Part shown: positions 27,206-35,316 of the stretch, piece by piece
Numbering within the stretch: the stretch's first letter is position 1
Layout of the letters: each line of letters starts with the position of its first letter
NCBI RefSeq assembly: GCF_000716435.1
Contig: NZ_JNWO01000007.1
Location: forward strand, 1,071,631-1,135,630
DNA: 64,000 nucleotides
Direction of reading: 5' to 3'
From: Streptomyces xylophagus
Lineage (GTDB): Bacteria; Actinomycetota; Actinomycetes; Streptomycetales; Streptomycetaceae
Notes under the pieces: generated by a model
Told to the model about the DNA's origin: nothing
Database searches by the model: none
What the model saw: only the letters and a program-made list of their open reading frames with translations
Program-made: the position numbers and the translations under genes

Positions 27206-27781
27206 CTATGTGGCCTGGGCGCGTTGGCGGGCTCGGGCAGCACGAAGGTTGACGAGGTTGCCGCAGACCGAGGTGTTGTGCCACACCCGGGACTGGTTCT
27301 TCGAGTTGTCGTAGAAGACCACCGAGCAGGGTGGATTCCGGCAAGCCTTGAGGCGGGGCCACAGTTCGTGCTGCTGGGCGAGCAGGATGTCGCCGAACAG
27401 GGTTCCGGCGACCAGGTGCCAGCCATCGCCTTCAGCGGCAAGGACGAGCCGCCCCTCCTCAAAGGTCATTCCCCAACGGAGCTTCTCGAGGTGGCGTGCC
27501 AGGTCAGGCCGGCGCGGGGACTCCGATGGTGTTCGGGCGGCTTCGACTTGGGCTTGGAGGGCTGCGCGCAGCTCGTAGAGCGGGGGCAGGTCGTCCGTCG
27601 TCAAACGAGGGCGGGTGGGCCACTGGAGCGTGCGCAGCCAGCTGTTCGCCGAGGCGGGACTCGCCAAGAGGTCGGCCTCGGGAGGGCTGCCCGTGGAGCG
27701 GGTGTTCAGAAACGACTGCACACGCAGCAACGCCTCCGGCGCCGCGGCTGCTGCGTAACGCTCGGTGGCGAGATCGGACAT
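27206..27781 (-). CDS. CGNR zinc-finger (ABATE-domain) regulator, atypical
   Basis: A 191-residue protein starting at ATG 27781. Residues about 15-140 form the helical ABATE-like region. The C-terminus has ACRNPPCSVVFYDNSKNQSR and VCGNLVNLRAARARQR, equivalent to the CGNR zinc finger with its following basic helix. The usual RxWC is RVWH here and CGNR is CGNL, so one Cys ligand is replaced by His. CGNR proteins are believed to be transcription regulators. It diverges from the enoyl-reductase gene across a 272-base region with two dyads and may control the operon starting at 28054. Confidence 0.8.
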   Translation of the reverse strand: MSDLATERYAAAAAPEALLRVQSFLNTRSTGSPPEADLLASPASANSWLRTLQWPTRPRLTTDDLPPLYELRAALQAQVEAARTPSESPRRPDLARHLEKLRWGMTFEEGRLVLAAEGDGWHLVAGTLFGDILLAQQHELWPRLKACRNPPCSVVFYDNSKNQSRVWHNTSVCGNLVNLRAARARQRAQAT

Positions 27782-27846
27782 GATCACCAATATACCCGAG
27801 CCATCCGTCGCGAAACAGGCATAAGGATTACGCTTACGTTCTTTCC

Positions 27847-27872
27847 GTAGTCGAACCAACCGGACTACGGGT
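27847..27872. promoter_or_regulatory. Inverted repeat CCGTAGTC-N10-GACTACGG
   Basis: A perfect 8-base inverted repeat with a 10-base spacer, between the CGNR-type gene (start 27781, minus) and the enoyl-reductase-like gene (28054, plus). It lies about 65 bases upstream of the regulator start. It may be an operator or a short hairpin; no binding evidence. Confidence 0.5.
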
Positions 27873-27994
27873 CACAACGCCGACGGGACGCCTGGTGCGT
27901 CGCGCTTGTTCGGCGCCGGTCCGGGCGGCGCGCTCGACGGGCGCCTCCACTCCACGACTCCGACAGCGCCGACTCGGAGATGCAGAGATGCAGA

Positions 27995-28019
27995 CATAAG
28001 CAAACTGTGTTTGACTATG
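27995..28019. promoter_or_regulatory. Dyad CATAAGCAAAC-TGT-GTTTGACTATG upstream of the 28-34 kb operon
   Basis: An 11-base half with 9 of 11 positions symmetric around TGT, 34 bases before the ATG of the enoyl-reductase-like gene. It sits where a promoter or operator would be and is unusually AT-rich for the window. It is a candidate binding site for the divergent CGNR-type regulator; this is inference. Confidence 0.5.
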
Positions 28020-28053
28020 TCGCAGCACATGCTGTCTCTCACCCGGAGTCCCT

Positions 28054-29019
28054 ATGCGTGCCATCCAGATCACCCAGTTCGGAAAGCCGGAGGACGTCGT
28101 GCGCGTCGTCGATCTCCAGGAGCCGGACGTTCCCGGTGCCGGCGAGGTCAAGGTCGCGGTCGAGTTCTCGCCGCTGAACCTGCACGACCTCCTGGTCGTC
28201 AGTGGCGCGCTGGTACGGCCGCCGCTCCCGCTCGTCCTCGGCAACGAGGGTGTCGGCCGGGTGGTCGAGGTGGGCCCCGGTGTCGACACGCTCGCGGTGG
28301 GCGACCTGGTGGTTCTGCCACTGTTCGGCGGTGCCTGGCGCGAGCGGCTGGTGCTGCCCGCCGGCGGGCTGTTCCGGCTGCCGGAGGGCAGTGTCGAGCA
28401 GTTTTCGATGCTGGGCAGCAATCCGCCCACGGCCGGTCTGATCCTGAGCGAGTACGCCGATCTGAGGCCCGGGGACTGGATCGTGCAGAACGCCGCGAAC
28501 TCCGGCGTCGGACGTTCCTTGATCGCCCTGGCGAAGGCACGTGGATTCCGGACGATCAACTTCGTCCGGGACGAGTCCGTGTTCGCCGAGCTGACCGCGG
28601 CCGGCGCGGACATCGTCCGCCTCGACAACGCAACGTCGGTCGAAGAGGTTCGCGAGGCGATCGGCGATGCCCGGGTCGCACTCGCCGTCGACTCGGTGGG
28701 CGGCGAGGCGCCCGCCCGCCTGCTCGACCTGCTGTCCGAGGGCGGTGCGCTCGTCACCTACGCCTCGGCGACCGGGCAGCCGATGTCCGTGAACGCAGTG
28801 ACTCTGATCGGTAAGCGCGCGACGGTACACGGATTCTTCGCCGGCCATTTCGACTACGCGACGAAGCTGCTGCCCGTCATCCGCGAGGCCGCGCCCCTGA
28901 TCGCGAGCGGAGCCCTGTTCGTTCCGCCCGCCGCCCTGTTCGACCTCGATGACATCCATACGGCCATCGAGCAGGTCCTGCGCGGCGGAAAGACCCTGCT
29001 CAAGGTGGCCCGGTCATGA
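28054..29019 (+). CDS. Zinc-independent MDR reductase (2-enoyl thioester reductase-like)
   Basis: A 321-residue medium-chain dehydrogenase/reductase. It begins MRAIQITQFGKPEDVVRVVD, then shows LGNEGVGRVVEVG, a GDWIVQNAANSGVGRSLIALA nucleotide-binding segment and LLKVARS at the end. The NxANSGVG motif is typical of mitochondrial-type trans-2-enoyl-CoA/ACP reductases (MECR/ETR) rather than zinc alcohol dehydrogenases, and there is no structural zinc Cys cluster. It probably uses NADPH to reduce an enoyl or quinone-like substrate. First gene of a plus-strand run. Confidence 0.83.
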   Translation: MRAIQITQFGKPEDVVRVVDLQEPDVPGAGEVKVAVEFSPLNLHDLLVVSGALVRPPLPLVLGNEGVGRVVEVGPGVDTLAVGDLVVLPLFGGAWRERLVLPAGGLFRLPEGSVEQFSMLGSNPPTAGLILSEYADLRPGDWIVQNAANSGVGRSLIALAKARGFRTINFVRDESVFAELTAAGADIVRLDNATSVEEVREAIGDARVALAVDSVGGEAPARLLDLLSEGGALVTYASATGQPMSVNAVTLIGKRATVHGFFAGHFDYATKLLPVIREAAPLIASGALFVPPAALFDLDDIHTAIEQVLRGGKTLLKVARS

Positions 29020-29194
29020 CCTCGCACGACTGGAAATCCCCGCACCACCGCGTGCGTACCGGCGACGCGCGCTACGGGTTCCCAGCGGGTGGAATGTAGA
29101 TCCACTGCCCGACAGTGCTCACCCCCGCCAGGCGGACCGCCGCTCATGTGCGAGTCCGGTGAGGGGCAGCCCCTGTCACGAGAGAAGCTCCGAG

Positions 29195-30037
29195 ATGCCT
29201 GAACTGTCCTACGAGGTCCTCATCTCTGATGGTGTTCCCCGGAAGATCGAACTCCAGCTGCCGAACGGCGACGGGATCGTGTCCTCGCCGATCTCATCCA
29301 CCCTGATCTCCGGGGAGCACGACGCGGTCCTGGTGGACCCGCCGCTGACTCACACCCAGATCGCGCAGGTCGCCGAAGGCTTGGCGCGCTCCGGAAAGCA
29401 TCTGGCGTTCGTCTACATCACCCACGGCCACCCCGACCACTGGTTCGGCACCGCGACGCTGCTCGAGCGGTTCGGCGACGCCGACAGCGTGGTGTACGCC
29501 ACCGAGGGCACCATCCGGCAGATGCGCACCCAACTGGAGGGCAAGGACAAGGGGTTCGCGAAGTCCTTCCCCGGGGTCCCGGAGAACACGCCGGTCCTCG
29601 CCGTCCCCGTGCCGGCCGAAGGATTCCGGCTGGAGGGCCAAGTCCTCCGCGCCGTCGAGACCGGTCACACCGACACCGACGACTCCAGCGTCCTGCACGT
29701 GCCGTCGATCGGTCTCGTCGTCGCCGGGGACGTCGTCTACAACGGCGTGCACCTGATGATGCTCGAAGGCGGTGGCGGCGGTCTGCAAGCGTGGCTGGAC
29801 GGCATCGACCGGCTCGCCGCACTCGACCCGCGCCATGTGGTCGCCGGCCACAAGAACGCAGACCTGCCCGACGACCCGAAGATCCTGGACGAGACCCGGC
29901 AGTACCTGCGCGACGCGATCCGGCTCCTGGCCGGCAGGCCGAAGCCGCTGGAGTTCTTCGAGGAGATGTCGAAGCTCCACGGTGACCGGCTCAACCCGGG
30001 ACCCCTCTGGTACAGCGCCCTGGGCCTGCTCACCTGA
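29195..30037 (+). CDS. MBL-fold metallo-hydrolase
   Basis: A 280-residue MBL-fold protein. Metal motifs are ITHGHPDHWFG (about 74-84), VETGHTDTDDSS with a metal His, VVAGDVVY with the Asp, and VVAGHKNADL with the last His. Its N-terminal region LISGEHDAVLVDPPLT is typical of the quinoprotein-relay/SoxH-like branch. Substrate unknown. Starts at ATG 29195; the 175-base gap after the preceding gene contains no supported gene. Confidence 0.85.
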   Translation: MPELSYEVLISDGVPRKIELQLPNGDGIVSSPISSTLISGEHDAVLVDPPLTHTQIAQVAEGLARSGKHLAFVYITHGHPDHWFGTATLLERFGDADSVVYATEGTIRQMRTQLEGKDKGFAKSFPGVPENTPVLAVPVPAEGFRLEGQVLRAVETGHTDTDDSSVLHVPSIGLVVAGDVVYNGVHLMMLEGGGGGLQAWLDGIDRLAALDPRHVVAGHKNADLPDDPKILDETRQYLRDAIRLLAGRPKPLEFFEEMSKLHGDRLNPGPLWYSALGLLT

Positions 30038-30103
30038 CCCGCACCGGGTCGCCACCCCGCGAAGACAGGCGCATCACCTCGACGACATACGGAGGTTGCC
30101 CAC

Positions 30104-31057
30104 ATGGCCACCCGAATGAAGATCGCGATCCTCGACGACTATCAGAACGTCGCGACGAGCCTGGCCGACTGGGGGTCACTCGGTGCCGAGGTGGTCGTGT
30201 TCACCAAGCCGTTCGCCGATGCCGACGAGGTGGTCCACAGCCTTGCCGGGTTCGACGTGCTCGTGGCCATGCGGGAGCGCACGCGATTCCCGGCCGAGGT
30301 TCTGGAGCGGCTGACCGACCTCCGACTCCTGGTCAGCACCGGCCCGGCCAATGCCGCCATCGACCTTGCGGCCGCGCACAGACTCGGCATCACGGTGTGC
30401 GGGACCCGTTACGAGTCCCACTCCACCGTCGAGCACACCTGGGCGCTGATCCTCGGTGCCACGAGAAATCTGGTCGCCGAGGCGCAGTCGATGCGCGCCG
30501 GCGGTTGGCAGGTGTCGCTCGGCGAGGGGCTGCACGGCAGGACTCTCGGCGTTCTGGGCCTCGGCCGCGTCGGCTCCGGAGTGGCACGGATCGGACAGGC
30601 CTTCGGAATGGACACCATCGCGTGGAGTCAGAACCTGACCCCCGAAGCCGCCGCCGAACACGGCGTGCGGGCGGTGACGAAGGAGCGACTCTTCAGCGAG
30701 AGCGATGTGCTCTCGATCCACGTACTGCTCAGCAAGCGGACACGCGGGCTGGTCGGCGCGGCGGAACTACGGTCGATGAAACCCTCGGCCGTCCTGGTCA
30801 ACACCTCACGCGGACCGGTCGTCGACGAGGTCGCCCTGATCGACGTCCTGCGCGAGGGCGCGATCCGAGCGGCCGCGCTCGACGTGTACGACACCGAGCC
30901 GCTTCCAGCGGACCACCCGTTGCGGGCTCTGCCGAACGCACTGCTCACGGGTCACATCGGCTACGTGAACCGTGACTTGTACGAGATTTTCTATCAGGAC
31001 TCCGTCGAGGACATCGCCGCGTTCCAGGCGGGTTCTCCCGTGCGGCTGATGAAGTAG
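30104..31057 (+). CDS. D-2-hydroxyacid dehydrogenase family protein
   Basis: A 317-residue NAD(P)-dependent D-isomer-specific 2-hydroxyacid dehydrogenase. Nucleotide-binding GLGRVG at 152-157; catalytic Arg236 (NTSRGPVVDE), Glu265 (YDTEPLP) and His284 (TGHIGYV). These reduce 2-oxoacids or oxidise D-2-hydroxyacids. The ATG follows GGAGG. The gene lies mid-operon, so it may process a 2-oxoacid or hydroxyacid produced by the hydrolases encoded next to it. Confidence 0.9.
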   Translation: MATRMKIAILDDYQNVATSLADWGSLGAEVVVFTKPFADADEVVHSLAGFDVLVAMRERTRFPAEVLERLTDLRLLVSTGPANAAIDLAAAHRLGITVCGTRYESHSTVEHTWALILGATRNLVAEAQSMRAGGWQVSLGEGLHGRTLGVLGLGRVGSGVARIGQAFGMDTIAWSQNLTPEAAAEHGVRAVTKERLFSESDVLSIHVLLSKRTRGLVGAAELRSMKPSAVLVNTSRGPVVDEVALIDVLREGAIRAAALDVYDTEPLPADHPLRALPNALLTGHIGYVNRDLYEIFYQDSVEDIAAFQAGSPVRLMK

Positions 31058-31066
31058 GAGCTGAAG

Positions 31067-31948
31067 ATGACGACCCGAACGACCCACACACCACTTCTCT
31101 CCCATGTGACGGCTCCGACGCAGTTCGTCACGGCGAACGGGATTCAGTACGCCTACCGCCGCTTCGGCGCCGAGACCGGCACGCCGCTGGTGTTCCTGCA
31201 GCATTTTCGTGGCGGCATGGATCACTGGGATCCGGCGGTCACGGACGGACTGGCCGCGAACCGTCCGGTGATTCTGTTCGACAACACAGGCGTCGCGAGC
31301 TCCGGCGGCCAGACCCCGGACACCGTGGAGGCGCAGGCCGATGACGCGGCCGCGTTCATCCACGCGCTGGGCCTGACCCGTGTCGACATCCTCGGCTTCT
31401 CCATCGGCGGCTATGTGGCGCAGGCCCTCACACTCCGCCACCGCGAACTGGTCCGCAGGCTCGTTCTCGCCGGCACCAAGCCTCGAGCCGGCGACGACAC
31501 GGACCGGCACCCCGACGCGACCGATGTCGCCACCCGGCACGACGTACTGACTCTCGAGGACTTCCGGCTCCTCTTCTTCGAGCCCACACCGACCAGCCAG
31601 GCCGCCGGTGAGAGGTTCTGGGAGCGTCGCCACCAGCGCACCACCGACGTGGACCCGCCGACGTCGAAGCAGACCATGCAGGCGCAGACAGCCGCGATCG
31701 TCGACTGGAAGCTCCCGCACGGCGAGCCCTTCGCCGAGCTTCGGACGATGACTCAACCGACCCTGGTGGTCAACGGCCGACGCGATGTCATGGTCCCCAC
31801 GATCAACTCCTACCACCTGGCCCAGCACATCCCCGGCGCCCAACTCATCGTCTACCCCGACTCCGGTCACGCCTCGCTGTTCCAGTACCCGGAACTGTTC
31901 GTCGCCGATGTGGGGCGCTTCCTGGACCGGCCGGTCGCCTTTTCCTGA
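31067..31948 (+). CDS. Alpha/beta fold hydrolase
   Basis: A 293-residue alpha/beta hydrolase. QHFRGG gives the oxyanion region, the nucleophile is S112 in LGFSIGGYVAQ, and the His is in DSGHASLFQ; VVNGRRDVMVP carries the acid residue. Close in style to haloperoxidase/esterase-like hydrolases and to meta-cleavage-product hydrolases. Only nine bases separate it from the dehydrogenase gene upstream, with AGGAG before the start. Substrate unknown. Confidence 0.87.
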   Translation: MTTRTTHTPLLSHVTAPTQFVTANGIQYAYRRFGAETGTPLVFLQHFRGGMDHWDPAVTDGLAANRPVILFDNTGVASSGGQTPDTVEAQADDAAAFIHALGLTRVDILGFSIGGYVAQALTLRHRELVRRLVLAGTKPRAGDDTDRHPDATDVATRHDVLTLEDFRLLFFEPTPTSQAAGERFWERRHQRTTDVDPPTSKQTMQAQTAAIVDWKLPHGEPFAELRTMTQPTLVVNGRRDVMVPTINSYHLAQHIPGAQLIVYPDSGHASLFQYPELFVADVGRFLDRPVAFS

Positions 31949-32026
31949 GCGCGGCCTGGGGACGGCTCCCCTCCCGTTGGCCCCGCCTCTGGGGTCGGCA
32001 TCCACTTCTTCAGGCAAGGAACCCTC

Positions 32027-32851
32027 ATGGCCACCTCAGCAAAGATCCCGAACAGCGACATCGTGTTTCGCCGCGACGGCGTGGGCGACATCGCCGTTGT
32101 GTTCATGCACGGCTGGATCGACGACCTGCACGTCTGGAACCCAGTCATCGCGGAACTGTCAGGCTCCGGGTTCGAGACCGTGCAGTTGGACCTGGCCGGC
32201 TTCGGAAACCGCACGCAGGCAGACGGGCCGTTCACGTTCGACCGGTTCGCCGCCGATCTGTTGGCCGTCGTAGACGCGGTGGACAAGCCGTTCGTGCTCG
32301 TCGGTCACAGCATGGCGGCACCCATCGTCGAACTTGCCGCCGAGGCACGCAGCGAGCGCGCATTGGGCCTGGTACTTCTGGCACCCATTCCGATGGCCGG
32401 AGCCCGGTTGCCCGACGAAATCATCGAGAGCTTCCACTCGTTGGCCGGAGCGGACGCATCGGTGATTCAGGCCGTACGTCAGCAAGCGGGACCATCGGCT
32501 CCAGCGGCCGAGTTGGCGCGAATCGCCACGGTAGCCGCGAAGGTACGCCCCGAGGTCGTACTGGCCACAGCCGACCTGTGGAACAACGGCCACCCCAACC
32601 CGCGGCCCAGCGGATTCTCCGAGCGGGTGCTGATCCTGTCGGGAAGCGACGACCCGATCGTCACCTCTGAGGTCGTCGCTTCCCAGGTCGTGGCACGGTT
32701 CGAGGCGGCGAGGACGACCACGACCGAGATCGAGAAGTGCAGTCACTGGCCGCACATCGAGCAACCCTCCCTCGTGGCCGCGCAGATCAGCCGTGTCCTG
32801 GCCGGCAGCCTGGCGAGCGAGGCGCTCCGTGCGGACGCAAGGCAGAGCTAG
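32027..32851 (+). CDS. Alpha/beta fold hydrolase
   Basis: A 274-residue alpha/beta hydrolase, second of the operon and only distantly similar to the first. FMHGWIDDLHVW (oxyanion), nucleophile S95 in VGHSMAAPIVEL, LSGSDDPIV (acid) and SHWPHIEQP (His). The ATG at 32027 follows AAGGAA. Substrate unknown. Confidence 0.87.
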   Translation: MATSAKIPNSDIVFRRDGVGDIAVVFMHGWIDDLHVWNPVIAELSGSGFETVQLDLAGFGNRTQADGPFTFDRFAADLLAVVDAVDKPFVLVGHSMAAPIVELAAEARSERALGLVLLAPIPMAGARLPDEIIESFHSLAGADASVIQAVRQQAGPSAPAAELARIATVAAKVRPEVVLATADLWNNGHPNPRPSGFSERVLILSGSDDPIVTSEVVASQVVARFEAARTTTTEIEKCSHWPHIEQPSLVAAQISRVLAGSLASEALRADARQS

Positions 32852-32855
32852 ATCG

Positions 32856-33587
32856 ATGGGCGACAAGTTGCAGGGAAAGGTGGCGGTCATCACCGGAGGC
32901 ACGGCCGGGATCGGGCTCGCCACGGCGAAACTCTTCGTCGCGGAAGGTGCGCATGTCTTCATCATGGGGCGGCACCGGAAGCAACTCGACGACGCCGTAA
33001 CGGAGATCGGTCACAACACTTCCGGTGTCCAGGGAGACGTTACCGACCTGACCGATCTCGATCGGCTCTACGAGGCTGTCGAGGCGCACGGGCCGATCGA
33101 CATCGTCTTCGCCAACGCCGGCGTGGCCGAAATGGCTCCACTCGAAGCTGTATCGGAAGAGCATTTCGACAGAATCTTCAATGCCAATGTGAAGGGCGCG
33201 CTCTTCACGATACAGAAGGCGTTGCCGCTGATGAACCCAGGTGGTTCCATCATCCTCACAGGCTCCGTCGCGAGCACAAAAGGGACCCCCGCGTTCGCGG
33301 TCTATGGCGCGAGTAAGGCCGCCATCAGAAACTTCGTACGCGGATGGACCGTTGAACTCGCGGACCGTCGTATCCGTGCCAACGTTCTCAGCCCCGGCCC
33401 GATCACCACTTCCATGGTGGCCGGGCAGCCGCAGGACGCCATCGAGAAGATCACCTCCACCATTCCGATGGGCCGCATGGGCGAGCCCGACGAAGTCGCC
33501 AAAGCGGCACTGTTCTTGGCCTCGGACGACTCGAGCTTCGTCACGGGTATCGAACTCTTCGTTGACGGCGGCAGGGCGCAGATCTGA
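32856..33587 (+). CDS. SDR family oxidoreductase
   Basis: A 243-residue classical short-chain dehydrogenase. GGTAGIG cofactor motif near the N-terminus, NAGVAEM, Ser in LTGSVAS, the catalytic YGASKAA and a C-terminal FVTGIELFVDGG. The start (MGDKLQGKVAVITGG) lies four bases after the previous stop. It oxidises or reduces a hydroxyl/ketone; direction and substrate unknown. Confidence 0.88.
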   Translation: MGDKLQGKVAVITGGTAGIGLATAKLFVAEGAHVFIMGRHRKQLDDAVTEIGHNTSGVQGDVTDLTDLDRLYEAVEAHGPIDIVFANAGVAEMAPLEAVSEEHFDRIFNANVKGALFTIQKALPLMNPGGSIILTGSVASTKGTPAFAVYGASKAAIRNFVRGWTVELADRRIRANVLSPGPITTSMVAGQPQDAIEKITSTIPMGRMGEPDEVAKAALFLASDDSSFVTGIELFVDGGRAQI

Positions 33588-33815
33588 CATCGCGACCGCA
33601 TCTCCACACGCAGCGTGGCTGCGTCATCCCGATGCGGACCAGTTGACCTGGCCAGGCTTCCTGTCCTGTCGGCCCCAACTGGACGCCCTCCCGCCCGGGG
33701 CTCGCCGAGCGCCGCCGAGACAGGACGCCGGTCGCTCTGCGTCTCCTTCGCCCAGGCGAGTTCGCGCCTGACCATCACATGCCGAACCATCCGACCGCCT
33801 ACGCCAATTCGACCC

Positions 33816-34589
33816 ATGGGAATCATCGTGGAGCAGACACCCCTCATCCCACATGCCGTGCATCGCCTCGGCGACGACATGGTCAACTTCTATCTCGTCG
33901 AGGAGCCGGAAGGGCTGGTCCTGGTCGACGGTGGACTGCCCACCCATTGGGGTGAGCTCTGCGACCGTCTCGCACATATCGGTGCCGTTCCGGGCGACAT
34001 CAAGGCTGTCCTGCTCACCCACGCCCACCCCGACCACTTGGGTCTGGCGGCCCGAGTCCGCCGTGAAGCCGGCGCTGCCGTGTGGATTCACAGCGCCGAA
34101 GCCGCCACCCTTGCCGCGGCCAACCCCGCGCGAGCGGGGGCGAGCACAGAACGATCGATGGCTCGCTACCTGATGCGGCGACCCGCGAGCGTGGGGCTTG
34201 TGCTCCACCTTGCCCGGAGCGGAGCATTTCGTCCCGCTCCTGTCAGCGATCCGGAGGTCTTCGAATCCCCCGCCACGCTCACGCGCGTGCCGGGAGCGCC
34301 CGAGGCCGTACCGATTCCCGGGCACACGCCGGGAAGTACCGCCTACGTCTTCCGGCACCACGGGGTGATCTTCACCGGCGACGCCCTTGTCTCGTACGAC
34401 GGCCTGACCGGGCTACGGGGACCTCGCCTGGTATGCCGCGGCTTCACACACGACGGCGCGTCGGCCCTTGCCTCGCTGGACACCCTGGCGGGGATCGGAA
34501 GCGACTTGACGGTCCTGCCGGGCCACGGCGATCCGATGGCTGAGTTGTCTCCAGCGGTTGAGGAAGCGCGTCGCGTCGGCATCTCGTGA
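33816..34589 (+). CDS. MBL-fold metallo-hydrolase
   Basis: A 257-residue MBL-fold protein with LTHAHPDHLG, PGHTPGSTAYV, FTGDALV and LPGHGDPM motifs, a complete metal-binding set like glyoxalase II-type hydrolases. The 228-base spacer before it holds no supported gene and no clear ribosome binding site stands before the ATG, so it may have its own promoter or be translated inefficiently. Last gene of the plus-strand run. Confidence 0.83.
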   Translation: MGIIVEQTPLIPHAVHRLGDDMVNFYLVEEPEGLVLVDGGLPTHWGELCDRLAHIGAVPGDIKAVLLTHAHPDHLGLAARVRREAGAAVWIHSAEAATLAAANPARAGASTERSMARYLMRRPASVGLVLHLARSGAFRPAPVSDPEVFESPATLTRVPGAPEAVPIPGHTPGSTAYVFRHHGVIFTGDALVSYDGLTGLRGPRLVCRGFTHDGASALASLDTLAGIGSDLTVLPGHGDPMAELSPAVEEARRVGIS

Positions 34590-34814
34590 TGGTTCGTTCT
34601 CAACATGTGCGCGCCGCGCAGGGGCAGGCGGGACAAGCGACGATGCAAGGTGCCCGCGAGGCGTCAGGCGTGGGGCCAGGATGGCGAACGAGGGCGAATC
34701 ACCGTGGACGCGTCTTGTCTATTTCATCCCCCAGCGCTCCACCTGGGCGCTCAACGAATGCCTCAACGGACACAAGGGCACCCGCAACCCGGTCCTCAGC
34801 CAGGGATGGGCTTC

Positions 34815-35159
34815 CTACCCCTGGGCCACAGCCCGGATAGCCGGGTCCAGGCCGTCCGGCACCGGAAAGGCGTCCGCGTCCGGGACGGGTACCAGCTCGG
34901 CCAGCGCGCCGTAGGGAGACGGCGGGGCCGTCACATAGCGGCGGGTGCCGTCGGAGAGTTGCACGACCGCCTCGTAGCCGGCGACGCACGGCGGCTGGAG
35001 CGGGCGAATCGGGAACTGGCCGTTGACGAATGCCAGGTCCAGCGGATTCAGGGACGCCGCGAGGAGGGTGCCGACCGAGAGACCGGGACCGGGCTGTGGA
35101 TCGTCGAACTGTTCGAGTACCGGGATGGCGCCGGGCTGGTGGACCACTGCCGCTCTCAT
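34815..35159 (-). pseudogene. 3'-truncated MDR oxidoreductase gene (N-terminal part only)
   Basis: The frame MRAAVVHQPGAIPVLEQFDD to AIRAVAQG gives 114 residues that match only the N-terminal GroES-like part of zinc-independent quinone oxidoreductases (full length about 320). It includes LNPLDLAFVNGQFP and GYEAVVQL, and stops with TAG just where the nucleotide-binding domain should begin (usual continuation ...AVAQGxSG). No Rossmann part follows in any frame. Therefore it is a truncated remnant, although a short product could still be made. It lies downstream of the LuxR regulator on the same strand. Confidence 0.7.
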
Positions 35160-35316
35160 GTGTTCCTCCGTCGATGGTCGAGCAGTTCTCTGCCGGCCTG
35201 CGCGGGCCGCGTCGAGTGCCTGAGCTCGGTCCAACTCTGCCGTCGACGGGGTGATCCGGCGTCACTGGATCACCGTGATTCGAGGGGAGGAGTGCCGGTG
35301 CGTGGGCCGTCGGGTC

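Noticed and set aside
34686..34914. A short plus-strand frame with VYFIPQRSTWALNECLNGHK
   Set aside because: No family recognised and it overlaps the truncated MDR remnant; not enough support for a gene.
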